From Kamptonema sp. UHCC 0994 (GTDB lineage: Bacteria; Cyanobacteriota; Cyanobacteriia; Cyanobacteriales; Microcoleaceae): a DNA stretch of 64,000 nucleotides. The translations under genes were made by a program, and so were the position numbers. Below are positions 41,732-49,865 of this stretch, one piece after another. Each line of letters starts with the position of its first letter. The stretch's first letter is position 1. The notes under the pieces are model-generated. The model had not been told where the DNA came from. It saw nothing but the letters and a program-made list of their open reading frames with translations, and made no database searches. Where the stretch lies: assembly GCF_029167235.1 (NCBI RefSeq), contig NZ_JARFTR010000271.1, positions 29,245 through 93,244 of the forward strand, given 5' to 3'.

Positions 41732-42826
41732 ATGAAGAAAGCACCCCACCCACTCGATTGCCCCTCTCAATTCAACCATCAGCAATATACGTTTCCTAGT
41801 TACCAAGACATTATAACTGCCAGGGATACTATTTATCCATACATTAAAACAAGCCCACTGAGATTATTGCACGCAGATATATCTCAAGATCAAAAGGTAT
41901 ATCTAAAAACCGAAAATCTCCAAATCAACAACTCTTATAAAATCAGAGGCGCTCTCAACGTCATTTCCCATCTGCTCGATACAGAGGACAAAACCATCTT
42001 TCGCTCTGGCATTGTCACTGCAAGTTCTGGCAACTTTGCCTGCCAACTAGCCTATTCATTAAATATACAACAAGTAACTACAGAGTTGACACTTGTGGTG
42101 CCAACATTTGCATCTCAACAGAAAATCACCAAAATTCGTGAGATTTACGATAACGTCCGTATTGTCAAATTGGAGCCAAACGACTGGATCGAAATTATTT
42201 TGAAAAACAAATTCGACCCTCACACTCTGAAAATTGTTGAAGGTTCCCTTAATCTAGATACCTTGCCTTTTTACATATCAACCGCTACTAATTTTCATGT
42301 GATAGCGGGAAGCGGAACTGTCGGATTAGAAATCATTGACGAAATTGACGATCTAAATAATACTTGTGTCATCATTCCTTATGGTGGAGGAGGATTGACA
42401 ATTGGCGTTGCGACTGCAATGAAACACACCAATCCCAATATCAAGTTCTTTGCCTGTGAAGTTGAAACTGGTGCGCCACTGAAAGCGTCTCTGGAAAACG
42501 GTACCCCCACTTATGTTTGCTTTGAACCTAGCTTTGTTGATGGCATCGGCAGCGTTACCGTTATTCCCTATATGTTTGAGGAAGTTAAGACCCTCATCGA
42601 AGATAGCCTAGTCGTCAGCCTTGACGAAGTTGCCAATAGTATAAAATTGCTTTATGATGACTATGGAATGGTTAGTGAAGGGGCTGGCGCTTGTAGTGTC
42701 GCTGCCTATTTGAAGTATAAAAATACATCTTTAAAAGACTTTAAAAAGGTTGTTTGCCTGATTACGGGCGGAAGTATTGAGCCTGGGATATTCCAGAGTT
42801 TAATTAACAAACCTTGCCTTGCTTAA
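41732..42826 (+). CDS. PLP-dependent threonine/serine dehydratase-like enzyme
   Basis: Fold-type II PLP enzyme of 364 residues without a C-terminal regulatory domain, as in catabolic threonine dehydratases and serine racemases. The Schiff-base lysine is Lys70 (NNSYKIRGA), the phosphate loop is YGGGGLTIG, the substrate loop is ASSGNFACQLA (the family usually has S.GN.A.(A/G)). It could deaminate Ser/Thr or a related amino acid, or make an aminoacrylate-type intermediate. Its place between a P450 and an aldo-keto reductase suggests a dedicated biosynthetic role rather than isoleucine supply; that is inference. Confidence 0.75.
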   Translation: MKKAPHPLDCPSQFNHQQYTFPSYQDIITARDTIYPYIKTSPLRLLHADISQDQKVYLKTENLQINNSYKIRGALNVISHLLDTEDKTIFRSGIVTASSGNFACQLAYSLNIQQVTTELTLVVPTFASQQKITKIREIYDNVRIVKLEPNDWIEIILKNKFDPHTLKIVEGSLNLDTLPFYISTATNFHVIAGSGTVGLEIIDEIDDLNNTCVIIPYGGGGLTIGVATAMKHTNPNIKFFACEVETGAPLKASLENGTPTYVCFEPSFVDGIGSVTVIPYMFEEVKTLIEDSLVVSLDEVANSIKLLYDDYGMVSEGAGACSVAAYLKYKNTSLKDFKKVVCLITGGSIEPGIFQSLINKPCLA

Positions 42827-42862
42827 CACATTTTCACAGCATTAGCATTTGATTATAACACT

Positions 42863-43768
42863 ATGTTCTCTCCGCATATTTACCTTTCAAACAACGCGAG
42901 TATACCAAGAGTCGGCGTAGGACTTGCGTCAGTCGAGAATCCCGAAGATCTGGTTTATCAAGCTCTAAAGAACGGTATCAGACTGATTGATACTGCTTCA
43001 ATTTACAAGAAGGATAGGGAAGTTGGCAATGCCATCAACAAAGCAATAAGCGATGGCATCACCACAAGAGAGGAGATATTTCTCGTCTCCAAACTTTGGG
43101 TGCATGAAAAGGATGATCCCCTAAAAGCGCTGGAAAGACAATTGAAAGAGTTAGGTCTAAACTATGTCGATCTATATCTAGATCACTGGCCAATGCAGGT
43201 TTTCACAAGAGACGGACAACTGGTGAAAGTACCCACTCACATTGTATGGAAGGCAATGGAAAACCTTGTGGAAAGGGGTATGTCAAAGGCGATCGGCATA
43301 GCGAATTACAATGTCCAGAGAATAATGGATTTATTAAGTTATGCGGAGATTTCACCGTCTGTGTTGCAAGTTGAGGTGAATCCATACTTTCATCAAAGTA
43401 GCCTAATTAATTACTGCCGCAGTAATAACATTGCCGTTATGGGCTACAATTCTTTATGCAATGCGAAATACATTTATAAGTTTCAGCCTGATTTCAGTCT
43501 TAATCTCTTTGAAGAGCCTCTTATAAAGGCACTAGCAGAAAAATACCAAAAGACTCCAGCACAAGTGATTTTGAATTGGGCTGTATCTCAAAATATTGTA
43601 GTGATTCCCGGCACTTCCCATCCGTCGCGTATCTTTGAAAACCTCGATGTGTTGTCCTTTGGACTAACCAGCGAAGAACTTACCAAGCTTAAGTCGCTAG
43701 ACAGAAATATCAGGTGCAATGACTCAACCAAGTGGGGATTTTTTGAAGGAGTCGATTTTTTCGCGTAA
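42863..43768 (+). CDS. Aldo/keto reductase
   Basis: NADPH-dependent carbonyl reductase, (beta/alpha)8 barrel, 301 residues. The catalytic tetrad is complete: Asp43 and Tyr48 (LIDTASIYKKD), Lys77 (LVSKLWVH), His108 (LYLDHWPM). The coenzyme segment VIPGTSHPSRIFENLD has the expected pattern with PGTSHPSR in place of the usual IPKS. The gene starts 36 bp after the PLP enzyme, forming the end of a P450-dehydratase-reductase group. Convergent with the haem protein gene that follows. Confidence 0.9.
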   Translation: MFSPHIYLSNNASIPRVGVGLASVENPEDLVYQALKNGIRLIDTASIYKKDREVGNAINKAISDGITTREEIFLVSKLWVHEKDDPLKALERQLKELGLNYVDLYLDHWPMQVFTRDGQLVKVPTHIVWKAMENLVERGMSKAIGIANYNVQRIMDLLSYAEISPSVLQVEVNPYFHQSSLINYCRSNNIAVMGYNSLCNAKYIYKFQPDFSLNLFEEPLIKALAEKYQKTPAQVILNWAVSQNIVVIPGTSHPSRIFENLDVLSFGLTSEELTKLKSLDRNIRCNDSTKWGFFEGVDFFA

Positions 43769-43874
43769 TTGATAAGTAAATCCACCTAATTAAACATAAG
43801 ATCGGGATGGCTAAAAAGCTGACTGTATAAACATTCTTCCTTCTTCCTTCTACTTAATTTTATTGCTATTATGT

Positions 43875-45095
43875 TTACTCAATAAAATTTTTGATATTTT
43901 TGATGATCTCAATTGGGGTTTCCCCAACTCCTCTCATTTTTGAAATATCCTGTCCTTTCATAATACCTGGCTTCTCCATAAATTCGATTACAAGTGCTTT
44001 GTGTACCTGATAATATCTGCGTAGGTTCGCCAAACACTTTTCAAAGCCTTCTGCTGTCTCATCGAACTCTTTTAGGCGATACATGATTGAAGTATTGCCT
44101 ACCAATTCTACAAAGTCTTTGTGAGGTTTTCTGAATCCCGACCTTAGCTCATGTTCGTATTGCTTCATGCTTTCCGGGTACTCAATGCCTAACATTTTTT
44201 TTAGAAGAAATACACTAGGATCTTGTCCAGATGATGGGCCGACGTATTTGAGTTTTGAATCATCGTTATCTCCCAACTGAACCCCGCCCTCATTTGCATA
44301 AGCGGAGTATCCTCGGAAATAAAATCGCATATCGTCGAAAAAAACCAGCGGCTCCATTTTGCTGAAGAGTAACTGCATTTGACCTGAAGAGAACTCGATT
44401 ATATCTGCTAATTTGTTGAGGTATTCGTTGATTAAATGTACATCCGCTCTGGTAAAATCTCTAAAACTGATTTCTTTGCTTTCATCATTTAAGTATTTGT
44501 AGCAGATATTGTTTAAGTCGTAGCACATATCGATCAAAATGATGAGCGAGCGAGTTGATAAATAATTAGCCTTGAAAAAATATGCTTCTGAGGGAGTATC
44601 TGTGAAAGAATATAATAATTGTGTATTATCGTAGGAGCAGGGGGCTTCCCGATCTACCATTGCGATCCCGTGAATTGGAGCCCAAAGGCAATAGATTTCT
44701 CGAATACCAAGCAGATTACCAGTATAGGAATAAGGCATCCATAATTGAGGAGGAATCCTTCGGTATTCTGCATCTATCGTGTGAATGTAGGCGTTTGTTA
44801 GGTAGGCAAAGATTGCAAAAACCTTTGTTGCTTTTGCGGCACTATCCAGATCCTTTAAATCGTCTTCCCCGAAACTCAGTTTATGAATTTCTGGAATGAA
44901 GGTCTTATTTTTGAGAAGTTCTGCTATATGGCAAACCAGGTCATGGCATTGTTCAAATTTGGGAGGTAGAGCAACTTCCAAATTATCAAAATATGACATA
45001 AAGCCTGTAGTAAGGTCTATTTTGTGATTAGTTAATACGGCATCGTAGCGTTCGCGAGAACTGTATATTAGTTGGCTAGATGAGAGTATATTCAT
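43875..45095 (-). CDS. Indoleamine 2,3-dioxygenase/PrnB-like haem protein
   Basis: I assign this 406-residue protein to the IDO/PrnB (DUF1864) superfamily of haem enzymes that act on tryptophan-like indoles. Support: MEPLVFFDDMRFYFRG then GGVQLG, the YVGPSSGQDPSVFLLKKMLG stretch (compare PrnB 'SYLGPG....PLFVLEHVLWG'), FRKPHKDFVELV, and RRYYQVHKALVIEFM with a candidate proximal His365, followed by RGVGETPIEIIKN like the IDO GTGGT tail. The match is from memory and partial. The ATG at 45095 is preferred to a TTG eight codons upstream. It follows the MATE gene by 48 bp on the same strand. Confidence 0.6.
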   Translation of the reverse strand: MNILSSSQLIYSSRERYDAVLTNHKIDLTTGFMSYFDNLEVALPPKFEQCHDLVCHIAELLKNKTFIPEIHKLSFGEDDLKDLDSAAKATKVFAIFAYLTNAYIHTIDAEYRRIPPQLWMPYSYTGNLLGIREIYCLWAPIHGIAMVDREAPCSYDNTQLLYSFTDTPSEAYFFKANYLSTRSLIILIDMCYDLNNICYKYLNDESKEISFRDFTRADVHLINEYLNKLADIIEFSSGQMQLLFSKMEPLVFFDDMRFYFRGYSAYANEGGVQLGDNDDSKLKYVGPSSGQDPSVFLLKKMLGIEYPESMKQYEHELRSGFRKPHKDFVELVGNTSIMYRLKEFDETAEGFEKCLANLRRYYQVHKALVIEFMEKPGIMKGQDISKMRGVGETPIEIIKNIKNFIE

Positions 45096-45143
45096 AATTT
45101 TAATTAGTAAAATTGACAAGAGTAGATAGTTAGATTGGCGACA

Positions 45144-46538
45144 TTAATCAAGAGAGGGTATTGCTTCAGGATCGTCCTGAAGAGTTTTTGGCACTTGAAG
45201 GGCGATCGTTTCAGGATCGTTCTGAAGGGTTCTTGGAACTTGGATGGCGATCGCTACCATTTTAGTTGCCATAAACCCCGATAGCGCCAGCCACAAAATT
45301 TGGTTACTATGAGATTGCCATGCCCAGACTGCTAAGGGTGCAAATCCCAATAAAGCACCACATAAAGTGGCGTTACGGATAGGTTCACCTTCCGCTAAAC
45401 CTCCGAAATACCCATCCAGAATACTACTAATAGCCTGACATCCTAAAACGAGGATTAACCAAGGAGCATAAAGTTTGATTGGCAGAGTAACCTCAGTATG
45501 GTTAGATAATAAACCAAAGACAGTTTCAGGAAAAAGGATGCACGCTCCGGCGATGGAAAGTCCTAATGAGAGGCTGGTTCCTAGAGACAACTGCAATAAG
45601 GGTATAAACTGGTCGTTAGCTGTTTGACCTTTAAAGTTTCCAGTCAGGGTTTCGGTGGTAAAAGCAATTCCATCCACTAAAAATATACTTAGCAATATTA
45701 CCTGCAAGAGTAGAGCATTTTCGGCAAAAATCATTGTACCCATTAAAGCACTAAGACTACCGAAAGCAGCCATAGTGGTCATATTGGCTAAAGAGCGGAC
45801 AAAAATATTGCCATTGAGGGTAAAGGTAGATTTAAAAGCTAACCAATCCCAAAGCTTTTGGAATGCTGTTTGTAGCTCTTTGAACTCGATATCTCGACTT
45901 GCCAAAACCAGCCCCACTAACAACATTAAATATTGACTTAGAGCCTGAGCAATTCCGGCTCCCATGCTTGCCCACTCCCATTGGATAATGTAGAGGTAGT
46001 CAAACGCCACATTAGCAGTGTTGCCCACTAAAGACATCAGCAACACTTTGCCACTCATTTCTCGTCCCAGCAGCCAACCAATGAGAACGTAATTGAACAA
46101 AACCGCAGGCGCTCCCCAAATTCTGGCATTGAAATAGTCAATACCTGAAGCTTTAACTTCTGGAGTTGCACTGACTATGGCAAACCACAGTTCTCGGATG
46201 GGGTATTGTAATATCAAGATCGCCACACCTAAGCCCAAAGCTAACAATCCATTCCGTAGTCCCACTAGCAGCATTTCTTCGTGGTGATTGCATCCAGCCG
46301 CTTGAGCAGTAACTCCAGTGGTTCCCATCCGTAAAAAGTAAAAAATGACGTAGATGTATTCAAATAGGATGCCAGCAAGGGCAACTCCAGCTAAATGATC
46401 GATTTCTTCTAGGTGTCCTAAGAAGGCTACACTAATTAAACCCGCCAAGGGCACCATGATGTTGGAGGCAACGTTGGCGAGGGTTAGCCGAAAGAAGCGT
46501 TTGATAAAGTCATATTCGGAAGGAAGATTTATATTCAT
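45144..46538 (-). CDS. MATE family efflux transporter (DinF-like)
   Basis: Cation-coupled multidrug/metabolite exporter with 12 TM segments in 464 residues. Typical MATE stretches: PLAGLISVAFLGHL in TM1-2, FFLRMGTTGVTAQAAG in the first half and LVDGIAFTTETLTGNF at the start of the second half. The C-terminus has a 15-residue tandem duplication (IQVPRTLQNDPETIA / LQVPKTLQDDPEAIP; 45-bp DNA repeat from about 45167). It heads a two-gene unit with the IDO/PrnB-like gene, so it may export that locus's product. Confidence 0.9.
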   Translation of the reverse strand: MNINLPSEYDFIKRFFRLTLANVASNIMVPLAGLISVAFLGHLEEIDHLAGVALAGILFEYIYVIFYFLRMGTTGVTAQAAGCNHHEEMLLVGLRNGLLALGLGVAILILQYPIRELWFAIVSATPEVKASGIDYFNARIWGAPAVLFNYVLIGWLLGREMSGKVLLMSLVGNTANVAFDYLYIIQWEWASMGAGIAQALSQYLMLLVGLVLASRDIEFKELQTAFQKLWDWLAFKSTFTLNGNIFVRSLANMTTMAAFGSLSALMGTMIFAENALLLQVILLSIFLVDGIAFTTETLTGNFKGQTANDQFIPLLQLSLGTSLSLGLSIAGACILFPETVFGLLSNHTEVTLPIKLYAPWLILVLGCQAISSILDGYFGGLAEGEPIRNATLCGALLGFAPLAVWAWQSHSNQILWLALSGFMATKMVAIAIQVPRTLQNDPETIALQVPKTLQDDPEAIPSLD

Positions 46539-46674
46539 TCATTTTTTAATTGAATGCGATCGCATTGAACAGTTCATTTTGCTCCATAGTTTAAATTTAG
46601 AACTTCCCATATCTGAAATCTATCGTCGCATTAAGTTTTAGGGATTGGCAGGTTGTCACCCCCCTAGCTAACAA

Positions 46675-47574
46675 TTAACCACTCTTTTTAAGAGCCTTTT
46701 TCACTAATTCTGGAATCTGAGAAATCCGCTCAGCAACAGGTATTTTTGCCTCTTGAAAAGCCGCAATTTTGCTTTCCGCCGTGCCTGCCTCTGTTGTCTG
46801 CACAGCAGCGCGAGAACTAATTAAAGTACCCGCATGGCCCAAAGGTTGACCCTTTGGAGCATAACGACCAGCGATGTAAGCAACTACAGGCTTATCGATC
46901 GCCTCCGCAATGTAAGAAGCCGCCGCCTCTTCGCTTCCACTACCAACTTCCCCTACCAAAACGATCGCATCGGTATTATCATCCTCATCTAAAATTTGCA
47001 GCCATTGCATAAAAGATGAGCCCACAATCACATCGCTACCAATACTCACCCCAATCGACTGTCCCAACTTTGCATTAGTAAGTTGTAGGGCAATTTCATA
47101 AGTTAGGGTACTGCTGCGGCTAATCAATCCCACCGGGCCTGGAGTGTAAAATTCCCTCGGATGGGTGCCCAGCAACAACTTATCTGGCACAATGATCCCC
47201 GGACAATTGGGCCCGACAACCAGAGTTTCCGTTGCCTCTGCTTTTCTAACTAAGCGCACCATATCCAGGGGAGGTACGCCCTCTGTGACAATTACGATCT
47301 GCTGTATGCCAGATGCGATCGCCTCTAAAGCCGCATCCAAAACCCAATAAGGGTGTACGAAAATTACCGAAGTGTCAATCTTGCCAAAAGCAGACAGCGC
47401 TTGTTCCACAAGGTCAAAAACTGGAATTCCGTGCAACTCCTGTCCCCCCTGACCGGGGCTCACTCCCGCCACTACATTCGTCCCGTAGGCTTTCATCATC
47501 AAGGCAGCTTGAGTTGAGGCGGGAGATTCTGTAATGCCTTGCACTAGAACTTTGGTCTGTGGAGTTAAATTCAT
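46675..47574 (-). CDS. sucD: Succinyl-CoA synthetase (ligase) alpha subunit
   Basis: Interconverts succinyl-CoA and succinate with ATP formation, together with SucC. 299 residues, full length. CoA-binding Rossmann start TKVLVQGITESPASTQAALM, GPNCPGIIVP, the GLISRSSTLTYEIALQLT region and the phospho-histidine loop QPLGHAGTL are present. The start follows STRR-type GTCAACTG heptamers and a tnpB fragment. The partner sucC is on the same strand but about 900 bp upstream, with an IS607 remnant between, so transcription may no longer be shared. Confidence 0.95.
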   Translation of the reverse strand: MNLTPQTKVLVQGITESPASTQAALMMKAYGTNVVAGVSPGQGGQELHGIPVFDLVEQALSAFGKIDTSVIFVHPYWVLDAALEAIASGIQQIVIVTEGVPPLDMVRLVRKAEATETLVVGPNCPGIIVPDKLLLGTHPREFYTPGPVGLISRSSTLTYEIALQLTNAKLGQSIGVSIGSDVIVGSSFMQWLQILDEDDNTDAIVLVGEVGSGSEEAAASYIAEAIDKPVVAYIAGRYAPKGQPLGHAGTLISSRAAVQTTEAGTAESKIAAFQEAKIPVAERISQIPELVKKALKKSG

Positions 47575-47618
47575 AGTTGAATGCCATTTGACAGTTGACG
47601 GTTGACAGTTGACAATTG

Positions 47619-47735
47619 ACCGCTCACATTCAAATCTTCGATGGGAATGTGAGCATATTTTTGGCTAATTTCTGTCGTAGTTTTCTGTAAGAAATCGCGG
47701 CGCACATTAGCAGTTTTCGCATGAATCTTATTTGG
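47619..47735 (-). pseudogene. tnpB: tnpB fragment (RNA-guided nuclease of IS607)
   Basis: Directly after the tnpA stop the minus strand encodes NKIHAKTANVRRDFLQKTTT and then IPIEDLNVSG, the central TnpB segment just before and including the RuvC-type motif (usually VIEDLNV.GM). The N-terminal ~200 residues and everything after NVSG are missing. No start codon or ribosome site is left, so it is not functional. Confidence 0.8.
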
Positions 47736-48338
47736 TTAAAGCTTTTGAGCAATTTCTTTGAGCTCTGTAATTATTTGCTTGTTTTTATGGCTTCTACTAC
47801 CATAGAGTCGAGCAGAAAATACAGTGATAATCTCCAACACATCTTTAGCTAAGTCTTCTTCAAAAGAAGCATCTTCAGTCCTATTGATGATCACAATTTC
47901 CGTGCCAAAATGTTCGCACAAACTAAAAATTAACTCAGAGCCAAATCTTAATAGTCTGTCTTTGTGGGTAAGCACTAGCCTTTCTACTTGATTGTCGGTA
48001 ATCATCCTAATTAATCGTTGTAAACCTCGCTTACTATAATTAACTCCCGAACCTAAATCTTCAATTACTTGGAACTGCCAACCATGAGTTGAGCAAAACA
48101 ACTCTAAAACTTGTTTTTGCCGCTCCAAATCGTTTTTTTGGTCATGGCTGCTAACTCTGGCATAACATACGGTTAAGGCACTATCAGGTTTTATGTCTAA
48201 AAGCTGATTCATACTATAACGCCTGTGACCATTAGCAGTGCGTTCTGGGATTAATTTGCCTTCAGACTCCCATCGCCTCAAGGTTGAGACGCTTACACCT
48301 TTTAGCTGGGCGGCTTCAGAGATGCTTAACTTACTCAT
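47736..48338 (-). CDS. tnpA: IS607 family TnpA serine recombinase
   Basis: Transposase of 200 residues: N-terminal MerR-type helix-turn-helix (SISEAAQLKGVSVSTLRRWE, about 5-24, then GHRRYS), followed by a serine-recombinase catalytic domain with YARVSSHDQKNDL (nucleophile Ser63 or Ser64), QRLIRM and LVLTHKDRLLRFG. Full length and uninterrupted, so it may still act in trans on related elements. It lies between sucC and sucD with only a fragment of tnpB. Confidence 0.92.
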   Translation of the reverse strand: MSKLSISEAAQLKGVSVSTLRRWESEGKLIPERTANGHRRYSMNQLLDIKPDSALTVCYARVSSHDQKNDLERQKQVLELFCSTHGWQFQVIEDLGSGVNYSKRGLQRLIRMITDNQVERLVLTHKDRLLRFGSELIFSLCEHFGTEIVIINRTEDASFEEDLAKDVLEIITVFSARLYGSRSHKNKQIITELKEIAQKL

Positions 48339-48477
48339 GCAGCTATTCTAGCGCAGTTTTTAGATAGATATAGGGAGGTTTAGGTAAAATTTTGTAAACA
48401 GTTAATACCCCCTGACACCCAACAGAGAGAAGTCAACAGCAAACACCCAACAGAAGGAAATCAACAGCGAACAGTGG

Positions 48478-49731
48478 CTATTTAGCCAAGGATACAGCTT
48501 GTGCTACGGCTTCATCCAACTTTTCTATCAATTGCACTGATAGCCCCGATAAACGCTCTCTAGTTGCGTCCAGTTGGTCGCCCACTAAGCGGAGTAAAAT
48601 CTGCGGAGTGCGGTTAGCACGAGCTTTTCGTTCTAGATAAGCCGCGATCGCCAGCGTTATTTCCTCACTAGCAGCAACAGTACCCAAAATATTAACCAAT
48701 ACAACCTTAACGCTTTTATCCTGACTCACTAACTCTAAACCCCTTTCTAATCGCTCCCGCAGTCCATCTGTTAGTTCATAGCGCTCAAAGGAACCCAAAT
48801 TCAAGAAATTAGCTGGCTTTCCCTTAGCATGAGTTACAGCATCCAGCGTCGCCATTGTCAGACCAATTCCATTGCACAAAATTGCGATATTCCCCTCAAG
48901 TTCCACCAAATTTAATTGAGAATTAGGATTTGGCGGCTGCGGATTAGAATTAGCCTCAAAAGGCGATCGCACCACCTTCGAGTCATACCTTCGCAACCCA
49001 GAGACTACGGACTGGGAACTCTCCCCCACTCCCTTGCTCCCCCGCCCAAGAGCTCCGCCGCTCCCAAGTCGCTTCTTACCGACCAATCCAGCCAAATCTA
49101 AATGTCGCCCCAGAGCCTCATCATTAGCAGTTACTTTACCATCTAGAGCCATCACTTCACCCAACTTGCTAATGCCCAGAGGATTAATTTCCACCAAATC
49201 CAAATCCTTCTCAACAAATAACTGATACATCTTCTCCACGATCGCGCTCACCGACTGAATCAGCCCTCCCTGCAATCCCATTTTTAGCGTTAATCGTCTA
49301 GCATAGAAAGGTGAAAAATCTTGATCTACAATCACCTGCTGCATTTGAGCGATCGCCGCCTCTACATTAATCCCCCCTTGCTTAGAACCCAGAAGTACCG
49401 GCCGACGAGCAACAGGATCTAACAGCACAGCTAGGTATAATTCTTGGTCAACATCATACTTTGCCTCAGCCAGCAGCACTTCCGGGTACTCATCCATAAT
49501 CGGCAAATTAAAAATTGTCTGAGCCGCCGCCACCGCATCAATCGTATTTTCCACAAACTTGATGCCCCCCGCCCGACCCCTACCACCTGCTCGCACCTGG
49601 GACTTTAGTACAACAGGATAGGGAATTTTCAGCCCCTTCAGGTCTGTCGCATAATCAATCCGCTGCGATGGCAACACAGGAATCGCCATTTCCCTAAATA
49701 ATGCTTTAGCTTGATATTCTAATAAATCCAT
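48478..49731 (-). CDS. sucC: Succinyl-CoA synthetase (ligase) beta subunit, with repeat-derived insertion
   Basis: ATP-grasp subunit of succinyl-CoA synthetase. 417 residues. N-terminal ATP-grasp MDLLEYQAKALFREMAIPVL and LKSQVRAGGRGRAGG, metal/nucleotide site DLVEINPLG, the C-terminal ligase domain from NLVELEGNIAILCNGIGLTM, and VLVNILGTVA are present. Between residues about 219 and 273 lies a low-complexity segment (GSGGALGRGSKGVGESS ... NSNPQPPNPNSQL) that replaces the usual short charged linker. Its DNA resembles the intergenic STRR sequence of this genome and keeps the frame. Activity is plausible because the segment sits between domains. Confidence 0.9.
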   Translation of the reverse strand: MDLLEYQAKALFREMAIPVLPSQRIDYATDLKGLKIPYPVVLKSQVRAGGRGRAGGIKFVENTIDAVAAAQTIFNLPIMDEYPEVLLAEAKYDVDQELYLAVLLDPVARRPVLLGSKQGGINVEAAIAQMQQVIVDQDFSPFYARRLTLKMGLQGGLIQSVSAIVEKMYQLFVEKDLDLVEINPLGISKLGEVMALDGKVTANDEALGRHLDLAGLVGKKRLGSGGALGRGSKGVGESSQSVVSGLRRYDSKVVRSPFEANSNPQPPNPNSQLNLVELEGNIAILCNGIGLTMATLDAVTHAKGKPANFLNLGSFERYELTDGLRERLERGLELVSQDKSVKVVLVNILGTVAASEEITLAIAAYLERKARANRTPQILLRLVGDQLDATRERLSGLSVQLIEKLDEAVAQAVSLAK

Positions 49732-49740
49732 TATTTTTAA

Positions 49741-49864
49741 TTTTTAATTGCTAATTGCTAATTGCTAATTGCTAATTGCTAATTGCTAATGGTTAGTAGT
49801 TAGTGGTTAGTAGTTATTAGGAAAATACGACTCAAAACCAAAGACTAGCAATTAGCCATTAGCC
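49741..49864. repeat. STRR run (TTGCTAA and GTTAGTA heptamers)
   Basis: Tandem TTGCTAA copies (49746-49790), then GGTTAGTAGTTAG and finally AGCCATT copies that run into the stop of the glycosyltransferase gene. Nothing else is visible between sucC and that gene. Confidence 0.85.
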
Positions 49865-49865
49865 A

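Larger units (their letters stand above)
47619..48338 (-). mobile_element. IS607-family insertion sequence remnant (tnpA intact, tnpB reduced to a fragment)
   Basis: The IS607 order tnpA-tnpB is recognisable on the minus strand between sucC and sucD. tnpA is complete; of tnpB only about 39 codons remain, ending where GTCAACTG heptamer repeats begin. IS607 elements have no terminal inverted repeats, so exact ends cannot be read. The left end near 47619 looks like a deletion junction. Confidence 0.75.

Noticed and set aside
43203..43385. Antisense ORF in the aldo-keto reductase gene
   Set aside because: Shadow of a well-supported coding region.
46456..46641. 61-residue ORF across the MATE start and the sucD-MATE gap
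   Set aside because: Mostly antisense to the MATE N-terminus; the remainder has no support.
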